Origin: Streptomyces syringium
GTDB lineage: Bacteria > Actinomycetota > Actinomycetes > Streptomycetales > Streptomycetaceae
Length of the DNA stretch: 64,000 bases
Direction: 5' to 3'
Assembly: GCF_017876625.1 (NCBI RefSeq)
Contig: NZ_JAGIOH010000001.1
Span: 4,671,501-4,735,500 of the forward strand
Below are positions 17,997 to 26,043 of the stretch, one piece after another. A program made the position numbers and the translations under genes. Every line of letters starts with the position of its first letter. Position 1 is the first letter of the stretch. The notes beneath the pieces were generated by a model. That model did not search any database, was not told where the DNA came from, and saw only the letters and a program-made list of their open reading frames with translations.

Positions 17997-18911
17997 ATGA
18001 CATTCCGCATGACATCCACGGTGCACGAATCGTCCACGACGACGGCCGCACCCGTTCTCCTCCGCCGCGCCCCGGGGCGCGGCACCCTCGGTGGCGTCGG
18101 CCTGGTGCTGGCCGGGGCGGTGTCCGTCCAGTTCGGGTCGGCCTTCGCGGCACTGCTGTTCCCCCGGGCCGGTGCGCTCGGCACGGTCGCGCTGCGCGTC
18201 ACGTTCGCCGCGGTGCTGCTGCTCGTCGTCGCCCGGCCCCGGCTGCGCGGGTACACGCGCGCCGACTGGGCGGTGGCCGGCGGGTTCGGCCTGGCGCTCG
18301 GCGGCATGAACCTCCTCTTCTACCAGGCGATCGACCGCATACCGCTGGGGGCGGCGGTCGCCATCGAGGTGCTCGGCCCGCTGCTGCTGTCGGTCGTCGC
18401 CGCGCGCCGCGCCGCCGGACTGCTGTGGGCGGCCCTCGCGCTGGCCGGGGTCTTCCTGCTGGGCCGCGGCGGCTTCGGTGAACTCAACGTCGCGGGTGTG
18501 GCCTTCGCGCTGGGCGCCGGGGCGATGTGGGCGGCGTACATCGTGCTGAACGCCCGCGCGGGCGCCCGTTTCCCCCGGCTGGACGGCCTGGCCGTCGCGA
18601 TGTCCGTCGCCGCGCTGGTCAGCCTGCCCCTGGGCGTCGGGGCGGCGGGCGGGACGCTGCTGGAGTCGCGAGTGCTCGTTCTGGGACTCGCGATCGCGGT
18701 GATGAGCTCGGGCGTGCCCTACACCCTGGAACTGCTCGCCCTGCGACGGCTGCCCACGGCGACGTTCGCGGTGCTGACGAGCCTGTCACCGGCCCTTGCC
18801 GCGACGGCGGGCTACCTGGTGCTGGACCAGGGGCTGTCGCTGTCGCAGTGCGTCGCGATCGCGATGGTGGTCGCGGCGAGCGTGGGCGCGGTGCGGACGG
18901 GCAAGCAGTGA
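17997..18911 (+). CDS. EamA-family (DMT superfamily) inner membrane exporter
   Basis: 304 aa with ten predicted transmembrane helices after an about 30-residue cytoplasmic tail, in two five-helix EamA repeats (RhtA type). These transporters export amino acids and other small metabolites. The FYQAIDRIPLGAAVAIEVLGPL segment typical of the RhtA branch is present across helices 3-4. The start ATG 17997 fits a leaderless transcript. Divergent LysR gene is the probable regulator. It ends 12 nt from the convergent TetR stop. Substrate unknown. Confidence 0.9.
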   Translation: MTFRMTSTVHESSTTTAAPVLLRRAPGRGTLGGVGLVLAGAVSVQFGSAFAALLFPRAGALGTVALRVTFAAVLLLVVARPRLRGYTRADWAVAGGFGLALGGMNLLFYQAIDRIPLGAAVAIEVLGPLLLSVVAARRAAGLLWAALALAGVFLLGRGGFGELNVAGVAFALGAGAMWAAYIVLNARAGARFPRLDGLAVAMSVAALVSLPLGVGAAGGTLLESRVLVLGLAIAVMSSGVPYTLELLALRRLPTATFAVLTSLSPALAATAGYLVLDQGLSLSQCVAIAMVVAASVGAVRTGKQ

Positions 18912-18923
18912 CGGATGCCGGCC

Positions 18924-19637
18924 CTATGAGTGCGGGGTGAGCCCCAACGACCGCACCAGGTCGAGCATTTCGGCGCGGTAGAGCTTCGCCGGGTCGTGGG
19001 TCAGGGGGCGGAGGTGGCCGTAGATCTCCAGGGCCACCAGGCCGTGCATCCGGCCCCAGACGCGGATCGCGAGCGCGACCCCGGCGGGCGGGAGTTCGGG
19101 GAAGCGCTCCCGGATGTCGGCGGCGAAGGCGGGCTGGAAGTCGGACCACAGGTGGCCGTCCGCCGCCTCCAGGCTCTCGGCGCGGGGCCAGGCCCCGGCG
19201 ACGAGGGCGGTCAGCCCCGCGCACGCGCGCTGCGCGGCTTCGGCGGCGGGGCCGCCCTCGGGGGGCTGGTAGCCGGTGACGGGGTCGCCGTAAATGAGCC
19301 GGAAACCCTCGGGGTTGGCCACGGACCAGGCACGGAAGGCCTGCGCCCAGGCGAGGGTGCGGGCGGCCACGTCGGCGGCGGGCAGGGGCGCGACGGCTGC
19401 CTCCGCCCGGTCGACGAGTGAGGTGTAGACGTCGGAGATCAGCGTCGTGACCAGGTCGTCCCGGGTCGGGTAGTAGCCGTAGATGGCCCCGGCCGTCATG
19501 CCCATCTCGCGGGCGATGGCGCGCAGCGAGATCGCGTCCGGCCCGCCCTCCGCCATGAGCCGCAGCGCGATCGTCTTGATCTCCTGGGCGGTTTCCGTCC
19601 GGAGCCTGGCCCGTCGGTTCTGCGTCTGGTCTTCCAC
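18924..19637 (-). CDS. TetR-family transcriptional regulator
   Basis: 237 aa from a GTG at 19637, chosen because AAGGAG lies six bases upstream; the longer frame to 19895 is rejected. The N-terminal helix-turn-helix (about 15-60) shows ISLRAIAREMGMTAGAIYGY, followed by RDDLVTTLISDVY. The C-terminal half resembles the WHG/TetR_C_13-like ligand domain. No obvious target is divergent at close range; the next gene to the right is the Hsp20 gene at 19845. Confidence 0.9.
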   Translation of the reverse strand: MEDQTQNRRARLRTETAQEIKTIALRLMAEGGPDAISLRAIAREMGMTAGAIYGYYPTRDDLVTTLISDVYTSLVDRAEAAVAPLPAADVAARTLAWAQAFRAWSVANPEGFRLIYGDPVTGYQPPEGGPAAEAAQRACAGLTALVAGAWPRAESLEAADGHLWSDFQPAFAADIRERFPELPPAGVALAIRVWGRMHGLVALEIYGHLRPLTHDPAKLYRAEMLDLVRSLGLTPHS

Positions 19638-19767
19638 GGTGGGCTCCTTACAGCGTTGAGCTGCTCTCCGCCGCGTTGCCACTGAACACCGTGCAGTAAT
19701 TCTACGTCGTGTACCGGGGGCTCGTCGGGTGGCCGTTCCGCCGCCCCCACCAGGGGTGAGCCGCCTC

Positions 19768-19812
19768 TTGTCAACTTTACTGAGGCGAGGTATATAGGAG
19801 TTGTCGGCGACA
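19768..19812 (+). promoter_or_regulatory. hsp20 promoter with overlapping palindrome
   Basis: TTGTCA (19768-19773), 17-bp spacer, TATATA (19791-19796) is the strongest-looking sigma-70 promoter in the window. TGTCG-G-CGACA (19802-19812) sits at the expected transcription start and could be a repressor site. It does not match the CTTGAGT-type HspR site. Confidence 0.7.
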
Positions 19813-19844
19813 TGTGCATCCCGTCTTCGGGAGAGGAGTGACCG

Positions 19845-20270
19845 ATGATGCTCATGCGAACTGACCCCTTCCGCGAGCTGGACCGGCTCACCCAACAGGT
19901 CTTCGGCACTGCGACGAGGCCTGCGGCCATGCCGATGGACGCCTTCCGCGACGGTGACACCTTCATCGTCGAACTGGACCTGCCCGGGGTGGCCCCGGAG
20001 TCGATCGACCTCGACGCCGAGCGCAACGTGCTGACGGTCAAGGCGGAACGCCGGTCGAGCGTCGGCGAGGACAGCGAGGTGGTGATCGCGGAGCGGCCCA
20101 CCGGGTCCTTCAGCCGCCAGCTCTTCCTCGGTGAGACCCTGGACACCGAGCGCATCGACGCCTCCTACGAGGCAGGTGTGCTGCGGTTGCGCATCCCGGT
20201 CGCCGAGCAGGCCAAGCCCCGCAAGATCGCCATCAGTGGCGGCGACGCGCGCAAGCAGATCAGCGGCTGA
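19845..20270 (+). CDS. Hsp20/alpha-crystallin small heat shock protein
   Basis: 141 aa. N-terminal arm (DPFRELDRLTQQVF) followed by an alpha-crystallin domain (about 35-125) with VELDLPGVAPESIDL and the C-terminal GVLRLRIPV strand. It acts as an ATP-independent holdase chaperone in the cytoplasm. Start at 19845 or 19848 (adjacent ATGs), preceded by GAGGAG. The sharp promoter with a palindrome at the start site suggests a dedicated heat-shock repressor, although none is encoded next to it. Followed by a strong hairpin. Confidence 0.93.
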   Translation: MMLMRTDPFRELDRLTQQVFGTATRPAAMPMDAFRDGDTFIVELDLPGVAPESIDLDAERNVLTVKAERRSSVGEDSEVVIAERPTGSFSRQLFLGETLDTERIDASYEAGVLRLRIPVAEQAKPRKIAISGGDARKQISG

Positions 20271-20285
20271 GTCCGCGGCCGAAGA

Positions 20286-20313
20286 GGGCGGGAGCCCGGG
20301 CGGGCTCCCGCCC
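20286..20313 (+). terminator. strong GC hairpin after hsp20
   Basis: GGGCGGGAGCCCG, two bases, CGGGCTCCCGCCC: perfect 13-bp arms. No T-tract, as is usual in Streptomyces. Confidence 0.75.
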
Positions 20314-20365
20314 GCGTGGCGGCCCGCCTCGGCGGCGGCCGGGCGGCAGGCATTCGGAGGACGTC

Positions 20366-20761
20366 ATGCGTATGCAGTGGTCCGCGTTCCTCGACGCGGT
20401 GCAGGAACGCGGTGAATACGCCTCACCCGCGGAGGCCGAACGATCCGCCCGCGTCGTTCTCGCCCTGCTGGGCGCTCATCTGGTGGGCGGGGTACGGTCC
20501 GAGCTCGCCGCCCGGCTGCCCGAAGCGCTGGCACTGGTGCTGCTCAACCCCCTCCAGGCGCATGAGCCGCTCGCGCCCGAGAGATTCATCCGGGCCACCG
20601 CGGCCTGGATCGAAGGCGCCACCGAGAAGACCGCGACATGGGACGTCAGCGCCGTGCTCAGCGTCGTGGCCGACCTCGCGGGCGAGGACCTGATGAATCG
20701 CATCCTGTTCCAGCTTCCGCCGGGCTATGACCTGTTCTTCGGGCGCCCTCAGCCAGGCTGA
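20366..20761 (+). CDS. DUF2267 domain protein
   Basis: 131 aa, all helical, matching DUF2267 by the repeated short-helix pattern (ARVVLALLGAHLVGGVRSEL, LAARLPEALALVLL, then VVADLAGEDLMNRILFQLP). ATG 20366 follows GGAGGA. These proteins are often encoded near stress chaperones, which fits the Hsp20 gene upstream, but their biochemical role is not established. The 3' end overlaps the antisense rhomboid-like gene by 104 nt. Confidence 0.85.
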   Translation: MRMQWSAFLDAVQERGEYASPAEAERSARVVLALLGAHLVGGVRSELAARLPEALALVLLNPLQAHEPLAPERFIRATAAWIEGATEKTATWDVSAVLSVVADLAGEDLMNRILFQLPPGYDLFFGRPQPG

Positions 20762-21437
20762 ACACCGCCGCGGCGTAGGCGAGTGCCGCCGTGATGCCCA
20801 CCAGGTGTCCGCGGCTGGCGATGTTGGGGACGGTGACGACTTCGAGGATCATGGCCGCCACCGTGCCGGTCAGCAGGACCGGGGACCGGCACTTCCACGC
20901 GATGCAGATGAGCAGCCCCACCACGGCGGCCGACGGCCCGGTGTCCAGGGCGAGTGTCTCGTCGGCGGGGAGGCCCAGGGGGTGGCCGGGCCCGAGGCGG
21001 CTCATGACACGGACGGCAAGGCTCGCCGCGAGGGTGGTGAGCAGTGCGACCGCGGCGGTGTGCCCCGCGCCGAGGATCCGTTCGGCGAGCGCGAAGACCA
21101 CGGCGACCTGCACCAGCGCTCCCAGGAAGGGGAGGTCCGGAGCCGGGACGAACATCGACAGGGGCAGCCGTGCCGCGGCCAGGGCCGGCGGCACGTCGGC
21201 CCGGATGCCTCCGACCAGCCAGACGAGCCGCGCCCCCGCGTGGTGCAGCGCCGCCGCGTGGAAGAAGGCGAGCAGCAGCAGCGAGACGAACGTCAGCGGC
21301 ACGGCCGCGATCCGCCGCGCGCGGATGTCGGCCACCGGGCGGTCGACGACGCGATGCCACTGCGCCGCCAGTGACCGCACGGCCCGACGAAAGGGACGGC
21401 TGCTCTTGGCCGTCCGGAAAATCGAAATGCGCGTCAT
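20658..21437 (-). CDS. rhomboid-like multi-pass membrane protein
   Basis: 259 aa with about six transmembrane helices. The overall arrangement suggests a rhomboid-like fold, but the GxSG catalytic motif is not clear: the only candidate is TGPSAAVVG. A His in GHLVGI lies in a late helix. It may be an inactive rhomboid. The last 30 residues are charged and overlap the 3' end of the DUF2267 gene on the other strand, so the true C-terminus is uncertain. Start ATG 21437. Confidence 0.65.
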   Translation of the reverse strand: MTRISIFRTAKSSRPFRRAVRSLAAQWHRVVDRPVADIRARRIAAVPLTFVSLLLLAFFHAAALHHAGARLVWLVGGIRADVPPALAAARLPLSMFVPAPDLPFLGALVQVAVVFALAERILGAGHTAAVALLTTLAASLAVRVMSRLGPGHPLGLPADETLALDTGPSAAVVGLLICIAWKCRSPVLLTGTVAAMILEVVTVPNIASRGHLVGITAALAYAAAVFSLAEGARRTGHSPAEAGTGCDSSGPRPRGRPRR

Positions 21438-21473
21438 GCTTCGTTAACCACTGATCGCAAGGTTGGCAACGGC

Positions 21474-21640
21474 TCAGCGCATCGGATCCGACCGGTCGGC
21501 CAGGGCGGTGATTCCTGCCGCGGCAGCGGTGGCGAGGTCGGTGACCATCGCGTCATCGACCGGCAGGTTGAGGATGTACAGGGCGGACGCCAGGGAGCCG
21601 AGCAGCAGCAGGTGGGCCATCGCCGGGTCGACGGGCCCGG
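21474..21640 (-). pseudogene. stump of a TetR-like regulator (C-terminus only)
   Basis: On the minus strand about 55 codons read as the C-terminal helices of a TetR-type protein (DPAMAHLLLLGSLASALYIL, then DDAMVTDLATAAAAGITALA) and end at a TGA at 21474-21476. Going upstream, the frame meets a stop at about 21650 and no helix-turn-helix region exists. The 5' part has been lost at the same point where a plus-strand stump begins. Family assignment is from general pattern and is tentative. Confidence 0.5.
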
Positions 21641-21646
21641 CCCCGC

Positions 21647-21829
21647 CGCGGCATCACCCCGCCGGCGTTCATCGCCTGGACGCTGGGGGTGTGGACCGTC
21701 GTCGACGCCGTGGTCCTCCCGTTCACGCCCTGGCCGCTCTTCGTGCTCGCGTGCGCCCTGCTGCTGATCGGCGCCCGCCGAGCCCGCCGCGCCGACCCCG
21801 CGCTCAAGGCCGGGCTCCCGCGAGTGTGA
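21647..21829 (+). pseudogene. stump of a membrane protein (C-terminus only)
   Basis: About 60 codons on the plus strand read RGITPPAFIAWTLGVW, then a second hydrophobic helix (WPLFVLACALLLIGARRARR) and a natural end at TGA 21827-21829. There is no start codon with a ribosome site and no N-terminal part. With the minus-strand stump to its left, this is what would remain if a deletion removed the 5' halves of a divergent gene pair. Confidence 0.5.
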
Positions 21830-21847
21830 ACGCGGGGCCGCGACCGC

Positions 21848-21882
21848 CGTCACCCGCACGCCATGCCGGCGTGCGGGTGACG
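21848..21882. terminator. 15-bp perfect hairpin
   Basis: CGTCACCCGCACGCC, loop of five, GGCGTGCGGGTGACG. It lies between the plus-strand stump and the convergent secreted-protein gene and can serve both directions. It is probably the original terminator of the lost membrane gene. Confidence 0.8.
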
Positions 21883-21937
21883 AGCGTTGCCCGGTCGTAC
21901 GGGAGGGCGGTCGGGCCCGTCCGTGTTCCACTGTCGG

Positions 21938-22288
21938 TCAGTAGAACATGAACGTCGGGTACAGCCCGTTGAGGTACTGCGTGATGACCTCACCGGCTCC
22001 GATTCCACCGCCGTTGGCGGCGTTGGCCACGTCGTAGACCGATCCGTAGTTGCCCATCCAGTGCCAGGTCTTGGGCTGGGCGGCCTTCGAGGTGGTGCAC
22101 TTCCTGAGCTCGATGCCTTCCTGGCTGGTGAGGACGGCGTCGGTTGCGGGTGTGTCGCAGACCGCGCGCGGGGCCGTGGGCGTGGTCGCCGCCGGGTCGT
22201 CCGCAGCTGCCGCTGGGCCCGCCAGGCCGATCACCAGGGCGATGGGGGCCGCCGCGAGGGCGATGGCGTGGGTACGAAGACGGTTCAT
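21938..22288 (-). CDS. small secreted protein of unknown function
   Basis: 116 aa. ATG 22288 is preceded by GGAGGTGACC, a near-perfect ribosome site. A Sec signal peptide (about 1-35, ending AGPAAAA-DD) precedes a mature region of about 80 residues with two Cys (VCDT and RKCT) that may form one disulfide. An aromatic patch WHWMGNYGSVYD is followed by a Gly-rich stretch and a hydrophobic C-terminus (YPTFMFY). No family recognised. Neighbour of another secreted protein on the same strand. Confidence 0.75.
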   Translation of the reverse strand: MNRLRTHAIALAAAPIALVIGLAGPAAAADDPAATTPTAPRAVCDTPATDAVLTSQEGIELRKCTTSKAAQPKTWHWMGNYGSVYDVANAANGGGIGAGEVITQYLNGLYPTFMFY

Positions 22289-22453
22289 GGTCACCTCCAC
22301 GAGGGGGACCAGACGTTCGATGGATCGGACATCTGGACCCACAACCGTAGGGTGGTCTACTCCATTCGGCATGTCGGCTACGCCATCCGGGTGACGGCCC
22401 CCGTGTGCCGCCTGGTCTGGAGGGCCTTCGGGCGTGTCTCAGCGGATCGTGTC

Positions 22454-22939
22454 TCAGTGGATGCGGAAGGACGTCCCGGTCACGAGCGCGCCGTTGAAGC
22501 CCACATAGGTGTTCGGGGGGAACGAACGCTGGGAACAGGCCTGCGTCCAGCAGGCGGACGCGGTGTACCGGCCGGTGTCGTAGGCGCTGCGGTAGGGCCA
22601 ACTGCCGCGCGCGGTGCCCCGTGAGCCGTAGAAGCCCCGGTGGGCGTAGGGGACGCGCCCGCTGAGGTAGCAGCCGTCACCCGAGTTGCAGCCGCTGCGC
22701 TGGCTGATGCCCTGGTCGGTCGACTGCGGCTTGACGGAGAGGATCCGGCCGGTGGCCGGGTCCAGCTCGACGGCCTTGGGGGCGCTGGAGTTGAGCAGAG
22801 CCTGCTCGGATGCGGTCAGTGGCGGGATGGGCCCGGGATTTGCCTGGGCCGGGGCGGCGAGGCCCAGGCCGATGGTGGCCGCGATGGCGGTCAGTGCTCC
22901 GACGCGACGTAGGGAGGAGCCGGACATGAAGTTTCGCAC
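22454..22939 (-). CDS. small secreted protein with two close Cys pairs
   Basis: 161 aa from GTG 22939, chosen for GGAGG five bases upstream; ATG 22927 and TTG 22951 are alternatives. A signal peptide (about 1-33, ending APAQA) is followed by a Pro-rich segment and a compact C-terminal half with CNSGDGC and CWTQAC, plus many Tyr, Arg and Gly residues. The spacing suggests two disulfides in a small beta-rich domain, as in secreted inhibitors or lectins. I do not recognise a family. Confidence 0.75.
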   Translation of the reverse strand: MRNFMSGSSLRRVGALTAIAATIGLGLAAPAQANPGPIPPLTASEQALLNSSAPKAVELDPATGRILSVKPQSTDQGISQRSGCNSGDGCYLSGRVPYAHRGFYGSRGTARGSWPYRSAYDTGRYTASACWTQACSQRSFPPNTYVGFNGALVTGTSFRIH

Positions 22940-23088
22940 CAAGGCCTCCAAGGCAAAGCCGGGCAGTGACGATGTGTCAGGCTATGCGCCCGACGCCGTG
23001 GCGCTAAGGCAGAAGCAAGTCATGTGCCGTGACAACTCGGACAGTTCTGGAGGCGGACCCGATGCGACTGATGGCATGATCACCGGTC

Positions 23089-23844
23089 ATGGGGGATTGG
23101 TTCATGCAGACAGACCACGGAGTGCGGTTCGAGTGGGGCCCCGTCGGCGCGGCGCGTCTCGCGGAAGACGTCGCCTGTCTTGTCGTCGTCGATGTGCTCT
23201 CGTTCACCACGTCCGTGACGGTGGCGGTGGAGGCGGGGACCCACGTCATTCCCTACCGCTGGCGTGATGAGACAGCCGCGACCTTCGCCGAGCAGATGGG
23301 CGCCGAGCTGGCCGTAGGGCGGCGCATGGCCACCACGACATCCCCGTGGTCGCTGTCGCCCGCCGCGTTGCGGCGGGCGCCTTTCACTCCGCGTCTGGTG
23401 CTGCCCTCGCCCAACGGATCCACCATCGCCGCCGCTGCCAGGGAATCCACCGTGGTCGCCGCATCCCTGCGGAACGCGACCGCCGTGGGCCGGTGGCTGG
23501 TGGATCGGGGCTACGGAACGTCCGAGCGGCCCGTCGCCGTGATCGCCTCGGGCGAGCGCTGGCCCGACGGCAGTCTCAGGCCGGCGCTCGAGGATCTCCT
23601 CGGAGCCGGAGCGGTGATCGCCTCACTGTGCCGCCACGGCAGAGACCGGCTCTCGCCCGAGGCGACGGTGGCAGCGGCAGCCTTCGCAGGTGTCACGGAC
23701 GTCGGCACGACCGTCGCGACCAGCGCCTCGGGCCGGGAACTCATCGACGACGGCTATGCCGACGATGTCGCCATCGCGACGGAGCTGGATGCCTGCGGGG
23801 CGGTCCCCGTCCTGACGAACGGGGCGTTCGCCGCCGCCGGGTAG
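23089..23844 (+). CDS. 2-phosphosulfolactate phosphatase family protein (ComB-like)
   Basis: 251 aa. The ComB pattern is seen in VVVDVLSFTTSVTVAVEAG, LPSPNGS and VAVIASGERWPDGSLRPALEDLLGAG. The archaeal enzyme removes phosphate from 2-phosphosulfolactate in coenzyme M synthesis; actinobacterial members probably serve sulfolactate or another sugar-acid phosphate. No other coenzyme M gene is nearby. Start ATG 23089 taken; ATG 23104, with GGGGGA upstream, is equally plausible. Confidence 0.8.
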   Translation: MGDWFMQTDHGVRFEWGPVGAARLAEDVACLVVVDVLSFTTSVTVAVEAGTHVIPYRWRDETAATFAEQMGAELAVGRRMATTTSPWSLSPAALRRAPFTPRLVLPSPNGSTIAAAARESTVVAASLRNATAVGRWLVDRGYGTSERPVAVIASGERWPDGSLRPALEDLLGAGAVIASLCRHGRDRLSPEATVAAAAFAGVTDVGTTVATSASGRELIDDGYADDVAIATELDACGAVPVLTNGAFAAAG

Positions 23845-23847
23845 CGA

Positions 23848-23872
23848 CCTCGGAAGGCAGTGCCTGTCGAGG
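23848..23872. terminator. imperfect hairpin between convergent genes
   Basis: CCTCG (23848-23852) pairs with CGAGG (23868-23872), and inside it AGGCA pairs with TGCCT. It separates the ComB-like gene from the convergent VOC gene. Confidence 0.45.
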
Positions 23873-23890
23873 CCCGCATGGTCACCCCTT

Positions 23891-24280
23891 CTAGCCCCTG
23901 GCGCTGATACAGAAGGGCTGTTCGGAGGGGTCCAGCAGAACGGTCCAGTGCTTGCCGCCGGGCTGGTGGGCGGGCTTGGTGGCGCCGAGGCCGATGAGGC
24001 GCTGCTCGGCGTCTTCGACGTCGTCGAAGACGAGATCGAGGTGGAAGACGAGCTCGTCGTCCGGCCAGTTCGGGGCCTTGAAGGACTCGGCCGTGTAGAA
24101 GACGTACGCCGTCGTGCCGTCACTGATCATCGCTGCCGCGTCGCCGAAGGTCTGGGTGACCTCCCAGCCCAGGGCGGCGGCGTAGAAGTCGGCGAGCGCC
24201 TTGCCGTCGTGACCCCAGAAGGCCGCGCACTTCACACCGCCCACGGTGGCCTTGCTGCTGCTCTTCGCCATGGCGGTCAC
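23891..24280 (-). CDS. VOC-family (glyoxalase/dioxygenase fold) protein
   Basis: 129 aa, one vicinal-oxygen-chelate domain: VKCAAFWGHDGKALADFYAAALGW, FHLDLVFDDVEDAEQRLIGLG, KHWTVLLDPSEQPFCI. The His in the middle strand and the late Cys/Phe strand fit the cup-shaped fold. GTG 24280 overlaps the upstream VOC stop as GTGA, so the two are translationally coupled. Substrate unknown; such paired VOC genes often give antibiotic-binding or detoxification proteins. Confidence 0.85.
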   Translation of the reverse strand: MTAMAKSSSKATVGGVKCAAFWGHDGKALADFYAAALGWEVTQTFGDAAAMISDGTTAYVFYTAESFKAPNWPDDELVFHLDLVFDDVEDAEQRLIGLGATKPAHQPGGKHWTVLLDPSEQPFCISARG

Positions 24281-24660
24281 CGGGTCCGCTTCTGGTTCAC
24301 GCCGATGACGTAACCGTTCAGGTCGGTGAAGTAGAAGATCTTGTCTCCGTGGTGCTCCACTTCCTTCTGAACGGTGACCAGGGGCCTGATGCGTTCGACA
24401 TAGGTGTCGAAGTCGTCGACGGCCAGGTAGAACATGCCGAACGCGCCGACCGGGGTGTCCTTGAGCACGGGCAGCCAGCCCCGCAGGTGCTCGTCGCGGT
24501 AGACCATCAGCGCGAAGTCGCCCTCGAAGAGGAGGATGCGCAGGTCGTCGTCGGGGTCGTCACCGGCGGGCAGGGCGCTGAAGCCGAGCTTCTCGTAGAA
24601 GTCGACGGTCGCCTGGGTGTCGGGAACGCCCAGGCACGGCGCGATGGCGGGAGGCTTCAT
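24277..24660 (-). CDS. VOC-family protein, bleomycin-resistance-like
   Basis: 127 aa with the two half-domains of a VOC protein: APCLGVPDTQATVDFYEKLGF and VGAFGMFYLAVDDFDTYVERI, ending IFYFTDLNGYVIGVNQ. The length and LNGYVI ending resemble the bleomycin-resistance/fosfomycin branch. AAGGAG lies upstream of ATG 24660. First of a coupled pair with the gene at 23891. Confidence 0.85.
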   Translation of the reverse strand: MKPPAIAPCLGVPDTQATVDFYEKLGFSALPAGDDPDDDLRILLFEGDFALMVYRDEHLRGWLPVLKDTPVGAFGMFYLAVDDFDTYVERIRPLVTVQKEVEHHGDKIFYFTDLNGYVIGVNQKRTR

Positions 24661-24693
24661 CAGGGATCACTCCTTGGGGGGCGGGCGAAGTCG

Positions 24694-25926
24694 TCAGCCC
24701 TGCCGGGGTGCGACCGGTTTGTGGCCGGGGTACACGTGGTCGGGGCTCACGATGCGGGTGACTGCCTCGCCGAAGAGCGTGCTGGGCTCCTGCCCGTCGT
24801 GCAGGACGTCGGTGTTGATGACAATGACCAGGGTCGCCCGCGCCTCCGGCAGGTAGACGGTCAGCGATTCGTAGCCGGGCAGCGAGCCGTTGTGGCCGAT
24901 CCAGCCCTGGATGTTGAAGATGCCCAGCCCGTAGCCGTCACCCGGGATGTCCATCGGGGTGGTCTTCAGGCGCTCCGCCTGGGTCGCGGGCGACAGCAGC
25001 GCCCCGGTGGCGAGGATGCGGGCCCAGCGGCGCAGATCCTGAAGGTCGGAGATCATCGCCCCGGCCGCCCAGGCCCAGGTGGGGTTCCAGTCCGTCGCGT
25101 CCTCGATCTTGCCCGAGGGCGTCTGGTTCGTGTACCCGTGCGCGTGCGGATCCGGGATCTCCGCCCCCGTGGGGAAAATCGTCCGATGCAGCTCGGCCGG
25201 CTTCAGGACGTCCTGCTTGACGACCTCGTGCAGCGGACGCCCGGTGACCTTCTCCACCACCAGGCCGAGCAGGATCAGATTGGTATTGCAGTACGCGAAC
25301 TGTGCCCCCGGCTCGAACTGCACGGGGTGCTTGAAGGAGTAGTCGAGCAACTCCTGCGGCGGGAACGGGCGTCTGGGATCGGCTTCGAGCGCCTTGATGA
25401 AGTCCTCGTCCTCGCTGTAGTTGAAGAGCCCGCTGCGCATGCCCGCGAGTTCGCGCAGGGTGATGCGGTCGCCGTTCGGAACGCCCTTGACGTACTTGCC
25501 GATGGGGTCGTCCAGGCCGAGTTTCCGCTGGTCGACCAGCCGAAGCAGGGCGGTGACCGTGAACGTCTTGGTCTCGCTGCCGATGCGCGTGTAGAGATCG
25601 GTCGCCATGGGCGCGCCGGTCGCCTTGTCCGCAAGGCCGAAGGTGCGCACGTAACTGCCCTTGCCGGGCGTCCACAGCCCCACGGTCACGCCCGGCACCT
25701 GCGTCTCGCGCATCAGGTCGCGCACGGCCGCGTCCAGCCTGGCCGCGACGGCCGGGGTGAGGTGCCGGAAGTCCTTGTCATGGTCCGTGGCGGCGGCTGC
25801 GGGGACGATCAGCGCCGGAGCGGTCGCCCCGGACGCGGCGCCCCCGGCGGCCACCGGGGCGATGAGCGCACCTGCGGCGGCAACGGCCACGCAGGACCGG
25901 CGCAGCCGAATGCGGGACGGTTTCAC
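24694..25926 (-). CDS. secreted serine hydrolase, beta-lactamase class C/D,D-carboxypeptidase type
   Basis: 410 aa from GTG 25926, which follows CAGGAGG; the frame to 25971 is rejected. A signal peptide (about 1-47) precedes a class C-like domain. Nucleophile Ser117 is in GSETK with Lys120; the second motif is YCN (in FAYCNTNLI) and the third is HNG in GHNGSLPG. Such enzymes are D-amino-acid carboxypeptidases or esterases acting outside the cell. True beta-lactamase activity cannot be judged from this. Confidence 0.88.
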   Translation of the reverse strand: MKPSRIRLRRSCVAVAAAGALIAPVAAGGAASGATAPALIVPAAAATDHDKDFRHLTPAVAARLDAAVRDLMRETQVPGVTVGLWTPGKGSYVRTFGLADKATGAPMATDLYTRIGSETKTFTVTALLRLVDQRKLGLDDPIGKYVKGVPNGDRITLRELAGMRSGLFNYSEDEDFIKALEADPRRPFPPQELLDYSFKHPVQFEPGAQFAYCNTNLILLGLVVEKVTGRPLHEVVKQDVLKPAELHRTIFPTGAEIPDPHAHGYTNQTPSGKIEDATDWNPTWAWAAGAMISDLQDLRRWARILATGALLSPATQAERLKTTPMDIPGDGYGLGIFNIQGWIGHNGSLPGYESLTVYLPEARATLVIVINTDVLHDGQEPSTLFGEAVTRIVSPDHVYPGHKPVAPRQG

Positions 25927-26043
25927 GGCATGGCCTCCTGCCGTACGAGGAACCAGTGCATCAGCACGCATCAGGACCAGGCTAGGCCTGTGCCACCTCG
26001 GTCGCGCGGCGAGCGGTCCGGCTGCGCCTGTGGGCCGCGAGGG

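Noticed and set aside
20658..21437. Active rhomboid protease
   Set aside because: No clear GxSG serine motif; kept only as rhomboid-like membrane protein.
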